Origin: Azophilus sp965116165
GTDB lineage: Bacteria > Pseudomonadota > Gammaproteobacteria > Pseudomonadales > Azotimanducaceae
Length of the DNA stretch: 64,000 bases
Direction of reading: 5' to 3'
Assembly (NCBI GenBank): GCA_965116165.1
Contig: OZ220484.1
Location: 1,426,001-1,490,000 of the forward strand
Made by a program: the position numbers and the translations under genes. This document shows positions 41,785 to 50,628 of the stretch, one piece after another. Position 1 is the first letter of the stretch. Every line of letters starts with the position of its first letter. The notes beneath the pieces are model-generated. The model was not told the DNA's origin, searched no databases, and was given only the letters and a program-made list of their open reading frames with translations.

Positions 41785-42117
41785 TCAGAACAGGGCCAGT
41801 TGGTCGGGTTTTTTCTCCGTCTCGGCGGGAGTCCGGCCCTCAAAATTGCGCACCATCCCGTATTGCTTGTCGGTGATGAACATGATGGAGACCTTTCCCA
41901 TGGGCGGCACATAGCCGCCGATCCGGTCGGCGGCGACATCCGCTTGGGCGCGCGTGACGAAGTAGCGGGTATAGACCGACCATTGCTTCATCGCGAATCC
42001 GTCTTCCAGCAGGCGGTGGCGGAAACGGGTCGCGTCGCGCCGCTCTTTCGGTTCGCCTACAGGCAAGTCGAAACACACCACAAGCCACATGGCCCTGTAA
42101 CCGGAAACGTTCTCCAT
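41785..42117 (-). CDS. cas2: CRISPR-associated endonuclease Cas2
   Basis: This 110-residue ferredoxin-fold protein forms the Cas1-Cas2 integrase scaffold for spacer acquisition. The first strand motif WLVVCFDLPVGEP, the following KERRDATRFRHRLLEDGF and WSVYTRYF are typical. The C-terminus is DQLALF. ATG at 42117 (MENVSGYRAMW) was chosen because related II-C Cas2 proteins have GYR-x-MW at the start. A TTG at 42180 overlapping cas1 is the alternative. Confidence 0.93.
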   Translation of the reverse strand: MENVSGYRAMWLVVCFDLPVGEPKERRDATRFRHRLLEDGFAMKQWSVYTRYFVTRAQADVAADRIGGYVPPMGKVSIMFITDKQYGMVRNFEGRTPAETEKKPDQLALF

Positions 42118-42163
42118 CCAGACGCCCGTCTGCCCGCGCATGCGGCGCCGGATCAGCCTGCGT

Positions 42164-43090
42164 TCACGAGCCGTCGGCAAAGTCCAACTCGGGCTGCACT
42201 GTGAGGCCCCAATCGAGCGGCCATGCCAAATCCTTTATCTGTCCCATGCAGAGTTCGGCCAGCGAATGGGTCAACATGGACATGACCCGCGATACGGGAC
42301 TCGATCCCGCCGCCGTCGCCATTGCGCCGTTGACAACTTGCGCAAGTTCCCGCTTCGCCTCCGTTTCCACCTCTCCGGTCCAATCCTTCCGGTTGCGCCA
42401 GACCGCATGGTCCACGAGTGGACGAAAGGGCTCCATCAGGTCATCGACCAGTTGAAAGGCGTTCAAGCGGCTGCGGTGATGCAGGCCCAGCCCCGGCGCC
42501 AATCCCGCGCCAACGGTTGCGCGGGCCATGGCGGCGCGCACGACCGCATAACCGTAGTTCAGATGCGCATTCAGCCCGTCGCCGTCGGGGTCGCGCCGAA
42601 AGCCGTCGCCCATCAACCGCCGCCAGTAGAAGCGCGCGGCGCGGGCTTCGATATTGTCCGGGTCGCCGGACCGCACGGACTTCGCCAGCCGGGAAAGTCC
42701 GGCATGGTCGGGATGTCCGGCAATTTCGAGCGCGCGCGCCTGGGCTTCGATCTTTTCCATGACCAGCCGCCGCCAGAGTTGTTTGCGTTTAGGCAGGGAC
42801 AACGACGCCTGCGCCGTCAGCCGCGCCGCCTGCTCGAAATTTCCCGACACCGGCAGAGACAGGGCCACCGGCGCATGGCTGCGGTTGCAGAGCACCAGCG
42901 GAATCCCATTATCGGCCAAGGCCGCGACTACCGACAGGGACAGCATCGCGCCGTGGCCGTGCACCAGAACGCACTGGATGTCCGACAGCGGCACCCGGCC
43001 GAGTTCGCCGCCGTCGCCGGAAACCTTCAGGCTGCGCCTCGACAGGGAGAGAACCCTGTTGTCGTCGGCGATATCGACGACGCGCCACAC
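42164..43090 (-). CDS. cas1: CRISPR-associated integrase Cas1 (type II)
   Basis: This 308-residue protein has a beta-sheet N-terminal domain and a helical catalytic C-terminal domain. The probable metal ligands are Glu in DPDNIEARAARFYW, His in GLHHRSRLNAFQL and Asp in VDDLMEPFRP. It catalyses spacer integration together with Cas2. It begins two bases after the cas9 stop, so cas9, cas1 and cas2 are one transcription unit. Confidence 0.95.
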   Translation of the reverse strand: MWRVVDIADDNRVLSLSRRSLKVSGDGGELGRVPLSDIQCVLVHGHGAMLSLSVVAALADNGIPLVLCNRSHAPVALSLPVSGNFEQAARLTAQASLSLPKRKQLWRRLVMEKIEAQARALEIAGHPDHAGLSRLAKSVRSGDPDNIEARAARFYWRRLMGDGFRRDPDGDGLNAHLNYGYAVVRAAMARATVGAGLAPGLGLHHRSRLNAFQLVDDLMEPFRPLVDHAVWRNRKDWTGEVETEAKRELAQVVNGAMATAAGSSPVSRVMSMLTHSLAELCMGQIKDLAWPLDWGLTVQPELDFADGS

Positions 43091-43092
43091 CG

Positions 43093-46000
43093 TCAGTTGA
43101 GGCGTGGGCTGCGCCAGCGCTCGCGGCCGGTTGAATCGAGCAGGATCATCTCCGGCCTGCGGTCATTGAAAGCTGCAACCCTCGTGATTCTCACATGCTT
43201 CGGCGGCCTGCCCGTCCGTGCCTCCTCAACTGGCACCAACTCCAAGTCGGGGCCCCCGGAAGCGGTGACAGAGAAAGAGACCGTGCGGTAGATGCATCGC
43301 CGCGAGACAGGATCCTTCGGGTCCGCCACCATCTCTATCAGATCGTTCTTTCTGAGGACGAACAGTAGGTGTCCACCCTCCCGTCGCCAACGCTCCCTGA
43401 AGCTCGGCGTGTTGGCGTCCAACGTCGAAACAACCTCGATATTCCGCTTCCCGTTGCTATCGATGAAATAGACCAGCCGGTCGTTTCCCCCGCCCGGATT
43501 GGCCTGCCGGGGTTTCTTGCCGCTATCTAGCGGACCTTTGAGAACGCGCAGAGAAACAATCTGGACCCGCGTGAAGCGGCGACGACCGGTGTCCGCGACG
43601 TATTGCTTCTTCGCCCACTCCGCCCGCGCTTTTTCCCGACCTCCATCCGAGCGTGCTGTTTCCAAAGCCTCGAGGGGCGCGTTTTCCATCAGCTCGATAA
43701 GCCTTGTGCGCATCCTCTTCAGATCGCGGGCCAGATTGTTCCGCAAGGAGGAAACGGGATCATGGCCGCCCCACCAGAAGCGCGCACCCTGCTCCTTCGC
43801 TCGTTCTACCGCCCCGATTACATTTTTGCACACGCCGAGCGTTCTTATCTGCTTTGCATCCAGGCTCTCCGAAATCGAAACATGGTTCCGTGCGACATAT
43901 TGACCGGTTTTGCCTGGCACTTCGCATATGAGACCGTAATTCGTCGCCTTGTGCAGTTGGCCTCGCGGATCGTGATCGGCCTTCACGACCACGGCGGTAG
44001 CGGGCGGCTTACCCGACACATCCTCGGGCCTCCGGCCTTCCAGAAAGGCCTTTACCGCCTCCCGAAACCCGTCTTTCCAGCACATCCCGACACTCTCGAA
44101 ATGCCGTTCGGCGTAGCGAATTTGGGCTAGAATTTCTCTGGCGCTTTGGCCGTCTGTGTTGTGCACCGCCAGCGTCTGGAGGCGCTGTACATCGCTTTTG
44201 GTTGTGCAGGCGGCAACGATCGCGTCCAGCAAGTGGTGTCGGTGGTCCCAGCGCACCTTGTCGGCGCGTTTAACTCTCGCTTGCCTTTCTTCAAGATTTT
44301 CGCCGTCCTTGGGAGGTTGTATATCGGCGGCGTCGAGGCGTCCCTCGCCCACCATTATATCCCGGATCACGGTATGGAGGCCCCATAAATAACGGAGGTC
44401 CGATGTAATTCTGCCGTTCAGGCTGATGATGCCGTTAGGGTCGGCGCAAACGCAAGACAGGTACCGCGCCGCCATTCTTGCGATATAGCGCGTATCGTTA
44501 AGGAACCGGCGTTCGAATTCGTCCTGGTTTTTGTAACGCTCCATGGCGTTTTCTTTGAAACGCCAATGCACGCTCCCGCCGCGTTTCTTGGCGCGCTTGA
44601 GGATATGCGCATACTCCTTGCCCTTGTATCCACCGCTGAATGCCTCGAAAGGAGGTCGCTTGCCTTTGAATTGATTGGCTTCCTTGAATACCAAGGCCAG
44701 ATTGGCAATATCGTCATCCCCAGTTGTGGCGTATGGCAAGATGTGGTCAATCTGAACCGATCCGTCGAAAAGGTGTTCCATGCAGATCGGTTCTCCCGTG
44801 TACAGGCATTCTCCGCCCTGCATTCTATGGAGTCTCATTCGTTTCAGATCTTCGGGCTTAAGTTTGCGCTTATGAGCGCCCAGAGACTCGATGTGCGCTT
44901 CGTTCTCCTTGCGATTTTTGAGATTCTCCTTTTGGGCGTTCTCACGCTCCTCGGCACTTTTGTTCAGGTCACGAGCCAATTCAATGCAAATTTGCGCAGG
45001 CTTATCATAGAGCTTCAGATAATCGTTGGCGGTCTTGCGTAGCTGGTTGAGCGCCACATGGACGACCGGATTCGGAATGCGGCCGAGGCGGGCTTCGTCC
45101 GCATCTCCGGGCGCGGCGCTCCCGCCGACACACCACCCTTGCAGGACTTCCCCGTAGTAGGGCAAACGATGGAGACTTGGCAGTTGCGGGTCGAGCGGTT
45201 CGAGCCCAGCCCGTTGTTCCGCTTTGTGGTGCGGAATGACCTCGGATTCGAGTTCCGCCAGCAGTTTCCGGGTCGCCGTCGCGCCGGCGGCGGAATAGGC
45301 GGTGGGCAACCGCGCATCCGAAAGCACTTGAATGGCGTCCGGCGGCAGGCCGAGCGTTTTCAACTCGACACTCAAGACCTCCCGGTCGTCTTCCGTGCGG
45401 ACAAGATCTGCAATCCTCTCACGCCGGCCCTCATCGAGGCCGTGCCATTGTTCGAGCGCATCCGCCTTGCTCATGGCGGCGGCAAGAGGATGGCCCTTGA
45501 GTTTGCCGGCTGTCTTCCTGCCTGTGCGTCGGATATCCAAACTGGTCATGTCGGCCAGCGCATCGCGCCCCAAACCCAGCACTTTGCGCACACAGGCCGC
45601 AGTCAGATCCTTGCCGTCGAGCAGCAGGGAGGCGAGGCGGTCGCGCTGCGCCATGTCCAAGGACAATTCCGCCGCCGTTCGCGACGATATTAGGCGCAGG
45701 TTATTGACTTCTTCGTAGATGCGCTTGCGCTGGAAAAGGTCGCAGCCGCGCGGCAGCCGGGTTTCAATCTCACCGTCGGCATCGCGGACGCCGTAGCGGC
45801 ATTTGCCGACAAGCGGCGCTTTCGGCTCCGCTTCCACGAACACCATCTCCCTGAGCTTTTCGCAAACCTCGTCCGTCAGCGCCTTGTGATGGGGCTGTTG
45901 GGCCTTCAGCAAGGCGTCCAGTTCCGCTTGTGCCATCGCACGGGTGAAGACGGGCATACCTTCACGGTCTTTCTTCAGCCGTGTCTGGCCCGTGTCCCCA

Positions 46001-46554
46001 GCCTCGCGCATCAGCAGTTGCGAGGGGTGGGCATCGCTACCCAGTCCCAATTCTTTACCGAGGGCGGCGAGCTTCCTTTTGGTTTCGTTCGCCGTTTCCC
46101 CCATCTTCCGGCGGTCATTGTCGCGCTTCCCTTTCTGCCCGGCCTCGGTCTTGGAGTCTTCCTTGAGGCCGCGCGTCAGGCGCTGACCCCGGTTCTTCGC
46201 GATATGCAGAATGGCGCGGGCTAGGTCGCCGGCTCTCAAGCGGCCTTCCAGACCTACCGCCCGCAGACGGACTCGCGAATTATTGCGCTTTCGGGAAGGA
46301 CTGTCGGAGAAGCCGGGACCGAGGTTGAGCAGGCGAACGAGTTCTGCGCGGAGCGCCTTGATCCGCTTGGCGCGGCGCTTGTATTGCGTTCGCATGGACT
46401 TGTGGCGGGTCCGCTCCGCACCGCCTGTAGGCACGGGATAATAGAGCGCAACGCCGTCCATCAGCCGTGCCGGGCGGTTCGCTTCATCCAGTTCGATGAC
46501 TGTGAAGCCGAGGCTAGCGACGCCGACATCGATACCCCATCCGATCTTCATCAA
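43093..46554 (-). CDS. cas9: CRISPR-associated nuclease Cas9 (type II-C)
   Basis: This 1153-residue protein is of a size typical of compact II-C Cas9. All catalytic residues are visible: RuvC-I Asp9 in GIDVGVASLGF, RuvC-II Glu525 in CIELARDL, HNH His604 in QIDHILPY, and RuvC-III Asp777 in HHLLDAIVAA. The bridge helix follows RuvC-I as an Arg-rich stretch (TQYKRRAKRIKALRAEL). There is no cas4 or csn2, which defines II-C. It should cut crRNA-guided DNA with the tracrRNA encoded divergently at 46625. The second Met (46551) is an equally good start. Confidence 0.97.
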   Translation of the reverse strand: MMKIGWGIDVGVASLGFTVIELDEANRPARLMDGVALYYPVPTGGAERTRHKSMRTQYKRRAKRIKALRAELVRLLNLGPGFSDSPSRKRNNSRVRLRAVGLEGRLRAGDLARAILHIAKNRGQRLTRGLKEDSKTEAGQKGKRDNDRRKMGETANETKRKLAALGKELGLGSDAHPSQLLMREAGDTGQTRLKKDREGMPVFTRAMAQAELDALLKAQQPHHKALTDEVCEKLREMVFVEAEPKAPLVGKCRYGVRDADGEIETRLPRGCDLFQRKRIYEEVNNLRLISSRTAAELSLDMAQRDRLASLLLDGKDLTAACVRKVLGLGRDALADMTSLDIRRTGRKTAGKLKGHPLAAAMSKADALEQWHGLDEGRRERIADLVRTEDDREVLSVELKTLGLPPDAIQVLSDARLPTAYSAAGATATRKLLAELESEVIPHHKAEQRAGLEPLDPQLPSLHRLPYYGEVLQGWCVGGSAAPGDADEARLGRIPNPVVHVALNQLRKTANDYLKLYDKPAQICIELARDLNKSAEERENAQKENLKNRKENEAHIESLGAHKRKLKPEDLKRMRLHRMQGGECLYTGEPICMEHLFDGSVQIDHILPYATTGDDDIANLALVFKEANQFKGKRPPFEAFSGGYKGKEYAHILKRAKKRGGSVHWRFKENAMERYKNQDEFERRFLNDTRYIARMAARYLSCVCADPNGIISLNGRITSDLRYLWGLHTVIRDIMVGEGRLDAADIQPPKDGENLEERQARVKRADKVRWDHRHHLLDAIVAACTTKSDVQRLQTLAVHNTDGQSAREILAQIRYAERHFESVGMCWKDGFREAVKAFLEGRRPEDVSGKPPATAVVVKADHDPRGQLHKATNYGLICEVPGKTGQYVARNHVSISESLDAKQIRTLGVCKNVIGAVERAKEQGARFWWGGHDPVSSLRNNLARDLKRMRTRLIELMENAPLEALETARSDGGREKARAEWAKKQYVADTGRRRFTRVQIVSLRVLKGPLDSGKKPRQANPGGGNDRLVYFIDSNGKRNIEVVSTLDANTPSFRERWRREGGHLLFVLRKNDLIEMVADPKDPVSRRCIYRTVSFSVTASGGPDLELVPVEEARTGRPPKHVRITRVAAFNDRRPEMILLDSTGRERWRSPRLN

Positions 46555-46624
46555 AGTTCCCCGACAGTCCCGGTTGCGAGATGCTTAGAATATGTTGACT
46601 TGCACACCGAACCCGTGCAAGCAT

Positions 46625-46750
46625 CTGTGGCTGTTTTGGAGAGCAGCGGCGAAAACCGCGTAACTGCTTGCAGTTACACTACAGTAAGGCAGTCTTCCAA
46701 GAAGGACTGCCAGACGAATATGGGAGGGCTTCGGCCCTCCCCTCTCGTTT
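46625..46750 (+). ncRNA. tracrRNA with split anti-repeat and two extra hairpins
   Basis: GCTGTTTTGGAGAGCA (46630-46645) is perfectly complementary to repeat positions 9-24, and ACTACAGT (46678-46685) to positions 1-8 with one G-U pair. Between them are two hairpins instead of a short bulge: GCGG-CGAAAA-CCGC (46646-46659) and GTAACTGC-TT-GCAGTTAC (46660-46677). Then come AAGGC, a stem GGCAGTC/GACTGCC (46688-46711) and a terminator GGGAGGGC-TTCG-GCCCTCCC (46722-46741). The ACTACAGT-AAGGC arrangement parallels CUACAAU-AAGGC of the Neisseria II-C tracrRNA. It is transcribed divergently from cas9. The exact 5' end is not known. Confidence 0.88.
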
Positions 46751-47079
46751 CGAAGAGCGATGTGGATTCTGGAGCATAGCGTCCGGCGATGACGGCTAAC
46801 AACAGCACACTAGCCGCCGAGCCTTGAACTCGGGTCGTTCCGCTCAAGGCCCGAACACACCCCAAGCCAACGCCGGTCATGCGCCAAAGTCTCCGGGACC
46901 AAAATTCCGAGTGGCGTCTCTCCGGCGGTCAACGACCGCCGAACTGCCAAATCCACCACCACAACACACTTAACAGGGAAACGGAACCGGAGTTCCACTA
47001 CGCCATCCACTCGTACTACAATCGATGTGGTCGCAGGCGCATCAGTCAGACCCGACCGCACCGACGGCGGAAGCCTCGA
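46751..47079. other. Gap between tracrRNA and higA without recognised gene
   Basis: It contains the short hairpin GGCGGT-CAACG-ACCGCC near 46922-46938. No supported coding sequence is seen on either strand. Confidence 0.35.
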
Positions 47080-47394
47080 TCATGCGTGCAGCGCACCCGC
47101 AGGCCGTCCGGCGGCAACCCGGTCCCGGCGCGCCTGTGCAAGCTCGTAGCTCGCCTGCATCCGCATCCAGTGTTCGGCGGTTCCCCAGCCGATATCCTCC
47201 AGCGCCAGCGCCATGTTGGCCGACACCCCCGCCTTGCCGTTCAGCAAGCGCGACAGCGTTCCGCGCTCGCAGCCGAGCCGAGCCGCCGTACCGGTCACGT
47301 TCCAGCCCATATCGTCCATGCTCTCGCGGATGAGTTCGCCCAGGTGCGGCGGGTTCAGCATCGGGCCGACGCGATCTCCTGCAATATCGTTCAT
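47080..47394 (-). CDS. higA: HigA-family antitoxin (XRE-type)
   Basis: This 104-residue protein has an XRE helix-turn-helix (HLGELIRESMDDMGWNVTGTAARLGCERGTLSRLLNGK) and the HigA segment SANMALALEDIGWGTAEHWMRMQ. It neutralises the toxin and represses the operon. The start at 47394 follows GGAGGGAGTGTGACC. It is the second gene, directly after higB (17 bp), the usual toxin-first order. Confidence 0.93.
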   Translation of the reverse strand: MNDIAGDRVGPMLNPPHLGELIRESMDDMGWNVTGTAARLGCERGTLSRLLNGKAGVSANMALALEDIGWGTAEHWMRMQASYELAQARRDRVAAGRPAGALHA

Positions 47395-47411
47395 GGTCAC
47401 ACTCCCTCCGA

Positions 47412-47684
47412 TCAGTGATAGTCGATCAGGTCCATGTCCATGGCCTCGCCGTCCTCGAATCGGAACACCACGCGCCAGTTGCCGGAGACACGGACGCTCC
47501 ACTGGCCCGCACGATCATCCTTCAGGGGATGCGGCCGGAAGCCCGGCGCGTCGGCGCTGCCCGGATGCGTTGCCTCTTGCAGCCGAAACAGGATGCGCTT
47601 CAGCCGTGGCGCGAGAGCGGCGGGCACCCGTGCGGGATTGTCCCGCTCGTGCAGCGCCCGCAGTCCCTTGTGCCTGATCTTCAT
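47412..47684 (-). CDS. higB: HigB-family RelE-like mRNA interferase toxin
   Basis: This 90-residue RelE-superfamily ribonuclease cleaves mRNA on the ribosome. It begins MKIRHKGLRALHE and has GQWSVRVSGNWRVVFRFE and the C-terminal MDMDLIDYH, both hallmark HigB segments. It is paired with higA and located between the CRISPR locus and a multidomain nuclease/kinase gene. Confidence 0.93.
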   Translation of the reverse strand: MKIRHKGLRALHERDNPARVPAALAPRLKRILFRLQEATHPGSADAPGFRPHPLKDDRAGQWSVRVSGNWRVVFRFEDGEAMDMDLIDYH

Positions 47685-48142
47685 GGCTCACTGTAGCGCG
47701 CCACGCCACACGCCGCAAGTGTCTGCCGCGTCGTCGCGTCCAAGGGCAACGTTGCGGAGCGGTAGCGGGAGCACCTTCCGACGATGATCTGCGGGAACCC
47801 GTGTTCATCGGCGGGAGCGCCCGGGCCCGCACCGCCGCCGACGGTACGGGCCGGGGGAATGACGCTGCCGATGAACGGGACGGCGCACATTGAATTGTTC
47901 CCTCGTGCTTCCTATAGTGCCGCTCGGAAGCCGTGATGTGGCCGCAAGTGCCACACTTTTTTATCTTTCGTGTTTGCCGCATATCGAGCAAGGATTGTAT
48001 CGGTTGAAATTGGGCTTCATATGTCCCCCCGTATAGACTCATTTTCTAGTGGAGGATCCCCCAGCAACCCCCGGCTCAGGATTCGTCCGACATTGGAAAC
48101 GCCTGGGCAGACGCATCAATCCCGAACCCATGAGACAGACAT
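47685..48142. other. 458-bp gap upstream of higB and the three-domain gene
   Basis: It should contain the higB promoter and the divergent promoter of the gene at 48143. TTCATCGGC (47807) and GCCGATGAA (47867) form an inverted pair 60 bp apart. No further gene is supported. Confidence 0.4.
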
Positions 48143-50386
48143 ATGCCGCGTTCGCTTTTAACTCGGGCCGTTTCGACCGGATCTGAGTCAGTACGCGGCA
48201 TCGCAAAGATGCAAGACCGCAACGCTAAGTCGGCACCGCGCCCGCCGTTGCTGCGTCGTTCCTTCCAGCACCTTCCAGGTATCAGCGCCGCCAAGGAAGT
48301 GAAACTCCGATCCGAGGGTCTACAGGACTGGAACGACCTGCTCTTGGGGACGACCGCCCAACTCGATTTATTCGGTAAACGGGGTTGCGAATTAGCCTGC
48401 GCCTTAGAGGCGTCCGAGGAAGCGCTGGCCAAGCAAGATGTTGAGTTCTTCAAGAAGAGGCTGCCCAAGCGCGAGTTCTATCGCATCGCCGCCAGCTTTC
48501 CGGAGCTTTGCGTGTTTCTCGACATCGAGAGCACCGGACTAAGTAGATACTACGACCGGGTGACTGTGGTCGGTTGGTCCGTGGGTAGCCGATACAGGGC
48601 CTTGATCGAGCCAAAAAAGACAGGGGAGCTTGCAGACGACCTGGGTGTGCATCCAATCGTGGTCACGTTCAACGGAACATTGTTCGACCTGCCATTCTTG
48701 GCGGATAGCTGCAACGCCGACTGGTCTGGCGTAACACATGTGGACTTGCGCTATTTGGCAAGACGCGTCGGGCTCACCGGCGGGCAGAAGAAGATCGAGG
48801 TGACGCTGGGGTTGGGCCGAGAAGACGCTTTGGAAGGTATCTCGGGGGCGGAGGCGGTCGGCCTTTGGTTCGACTACAAGGAGGGCGACCTGGGTGCACT
48901 GCGCAAGCTCATCCGCTACAACCACGCAGACATCGAGGGCATGAAGTTCCTTTTCGAGCGGGTCGTTGAACGATTCGAACCCGGAGCAACCGGCGACACG
49001 ACCAATGGAGGCCTATTCGAGAGGTCGGCGGTGCGCTTCACCAGCGAACGTGGAGAGACCGCATCTCTAAACCATTCTTCTGAATTGGCACGAGAGGTGC
49101 GCTTTGCCGGCGAACGTGGAGAGAACACATCGAACACGATATGCGTCAGGCCCTACGGTGGTCGGGTGGGCCCCCGACTGTCTTTTCCAGCCCTGCGCAA
49201 GCAGGCGGCGCAGTTGAACAAAGTCGCGATTGTAGGCATTGACCTCACAGGGAGCGAGAAGCGCAAGTCGGGATGGGCATCGGCTGTCGGGCAAAGGCTG
49301 ACGACGGGATTGGTGGCGACGGACGCCGAGTTGATCGAGAAGACGCTCGCCGCAAACCCGTTCCTAGTATCCATTGACTCGCCTTTGTCGCTCCCAGCCG
49401 GCCGGATCACCGAGTTCGACGACGACCCGGGGCGGAACGATTATGGGATCGTGCGGCAGGCGGAAAGACAACTCCGAAAAAGAGGGGTCAACGTGTATCC
49501 GGCCCTGTTGCCGAGCATGCAGCGATTGACTCGCCGCGGGGTGGAACTGGCTGCCGCGCTGCGGAAGCAGGGTATTCCCGTAATCGAGAGCTACCCGGGC
49601 GCCGCCCAGGACATACTGGGAATACCCCGCAAGAAAACCAGCCTGACCCATTTGGCGGAGGGTCTGCGCCGGTTCGGATACGAATCCCTAGAAGGGGAGG
49701 CGGCCGTTTCCCACGACGAACTCGACGCCGCGACATCCGCGCTGGTCGGGCAGCTAATGCTCGCGGGGTATTGGGAGGCACTCGGAAGCTCTGAGGAGGA
49801 CTATCTGATCGTGCCCACGGTGGAGCCCAAGCCACGCCACCTGAGACCCGAGGTCGTGGTGGGTCTTAGTGGGCCACTGGCCGCAGGCAAGACCACCGCC
49901 GCACGGTTTCTCGAGCGCTGCGGCTTCCGCTATTGCAGGTTTAGCGAAGTCTTGGAGGAGGAACTCCGGGCGAGCGGCAAACCGGTGAATCGGAGCACCC
50001 TGCAATCGGCGGGCGAGGCGGCCTTCAACAGCCGGTTTGGACAACGACGCCTGCAAAACAAACTGGCCAAGCGGGTTGAGGTGGCCGCAAAGATTGTCAT
50101 CGATGGACTACGACATCCCGAGGACTGGGCATTTGTACGCGAGCGGTGGGGATTTGCCGCGGTGCATATTCACATTGGCACGGACGCGGACCTCCGCAGC
50201 AAGCGCTATGCGGACCGATCCGGGGCATCAAGCCGTTCGTTCCGCCGCGCGTCGGCGCATGCGGTGGAACAAAACGTGCCGGACCTGAAACGGCTGGCCG
50301 ACCACACCATCGCAAACGCAGGGTCGGTGGACGAACTGGAAGGTGGGTTGAGAGCTCTGATGGCGGGGTGGTCCTCGTGCCGGTAA
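48143..50386 (+). CDS. Three-domain protein: DEDD exonuclease, DUF429, P-loop kinase
   Basis: In this 747-residue protein, residues about 40-75 look like a helix-hairpin-helix (LPGISAAKEVKLRSEGLQDW). Residues 120-280 match the YprB-type RNase H-like exonuclease fold with FLDIESTG, TFNGTLFDLPFL and YNHADIEGM (DEDD residues). Residues 360-555 match DUF429, an RNase H-fold family, with GIDLTGSEKRKSGWA, SIDSPLSLP, ESYPGAAQ and DELDAATSAL. Residues 570-745 form a dephospho-CoA/adenylate-kinase-like P-loop domain with GLSGPLAAGKTT. A linker with two similar 11-residue segments (residues 295-330) joins the first two. I do not know this combination. Its place beside HigBA and CRISPR-Cas suggests defence or nucleic acid repair. 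Confidence 0.8.
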   Translation: MPRSLLTRAVSTGSESVRGIAKMQDRNAKSAPRPPLLRRSFQHLPGISAAKEVKLRSEGLQDWNDLLLGTTAQLDLFGKRGCELACALEASEEALAKQDVEFFKKRLPKREFYRIAASFPELCVFLDIESTGLSRYYDRVTVVGWSVGSRYRALIEPKKTGELADDLGVHPIVVTFNGTLFDLPFLADSCNADWSGVTHVDLRYLARRVGLTGGQKKIEVTLGLGREDALEGISGAEAVGLWFDYKEGDLGALRKLIRYNHADIEGMKFLFERVVERFEPGATGDTTNGGLFERSAVRFTSERGETASLNHSSELAREVRFAGERGENTSNTICVRPYGGRVGPRLSFPALRKQAAQLNKVAIVGIDLTGSEKRKSGWASAVGQRLTTGLVATDAELIEKTLAANPFLVSIDSPLSLPAGRITEFDDDPGRNDYGIVRQAERQLRKRGVNVYPALLPSMQRLTRRGVELAAALRKQGIPVIESYPGAAQDILGIPRKKTSLTHLAEGLRRFGYESLEGEAAVSHDELDAATSALVGQLMLAGYWEALGSSEEDYLIVPTVEPKPRHLRPEVVVGLSGPLAAGKTTAARFLERCGFRYCRFSEVLEEELRASGKPVNRSTLQSAGEAAFNSRFGQRRLQNKLAKRVEVAAKIVIDGLRHPEDWAFVRERWGFAAVHIHIGTDADLRSKRYADRSGASSRSFRRASAHAVEQNVPDLKRLADHTIANAGSVDELEGGLRALMAGWSSCR

Positions 50387-50412
50387 CGGTGACCGAGCTA
50401 CTCATAAACTAA

Positions 50413-50513
50413 GGAAGGTCTGAACAATTCGATAGAGCAGCATTAAGATAATCGTAAATTATTGATTTTATTGACTTGGATGCCGTGGCTACAGAATTGA
50501 TCAGAGGTGCTCC
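50413..50513 (-). mobile_element. MITE family A, copy 6 (reverse)
   Basis: The element starts GGAAGGTCTGAACAATTC after CTAA (50409-50412) and ends GATCAGAGGTGCTCC, with a 2-bp insertion in the end. It is about 101 bp. Confidence 0.8.
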
Positions 50514-50529
50514 AAAAGTTCAGACAAAG

Positions 50530-50628
50530 GGGACTTATATACGTAGGTTGACGTACCACTAATGTTGAGGATTTGGCGGCTGAAAACCACCACATGTCGG
50601 TTTCTGTCAACTTTCCTTTATGAGTTCC
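50530..50628. mobile_element. MITE family B, copy 6, overlapping the hydrolase 3' end
   Basis: The element runs from GGGACTTATATACGTAGG to TTTATGAGTTCC. The flanks AGACAAAG and AAACAAAG match at seven of eight bases. The TGA in its end motif TTGACA is the stop codon of the hydrolase gene. Confidence 0.82.

Noticed and set aside
40995..41939. 314-residue open frame antisense across the CRISPR array
   Set aside because: Its sequence is a periodic translation of the repeats (VANAVLESNYS units), produced because repeat plus spacer is 66 bp, a multiple of three. It is not a gene.
46595..46627. Defined tracrRNA promoter (TTGACT at 46595)
   Set aside because: No -10 box at a suitable distance is convincing, so the 5' end was left approximate.
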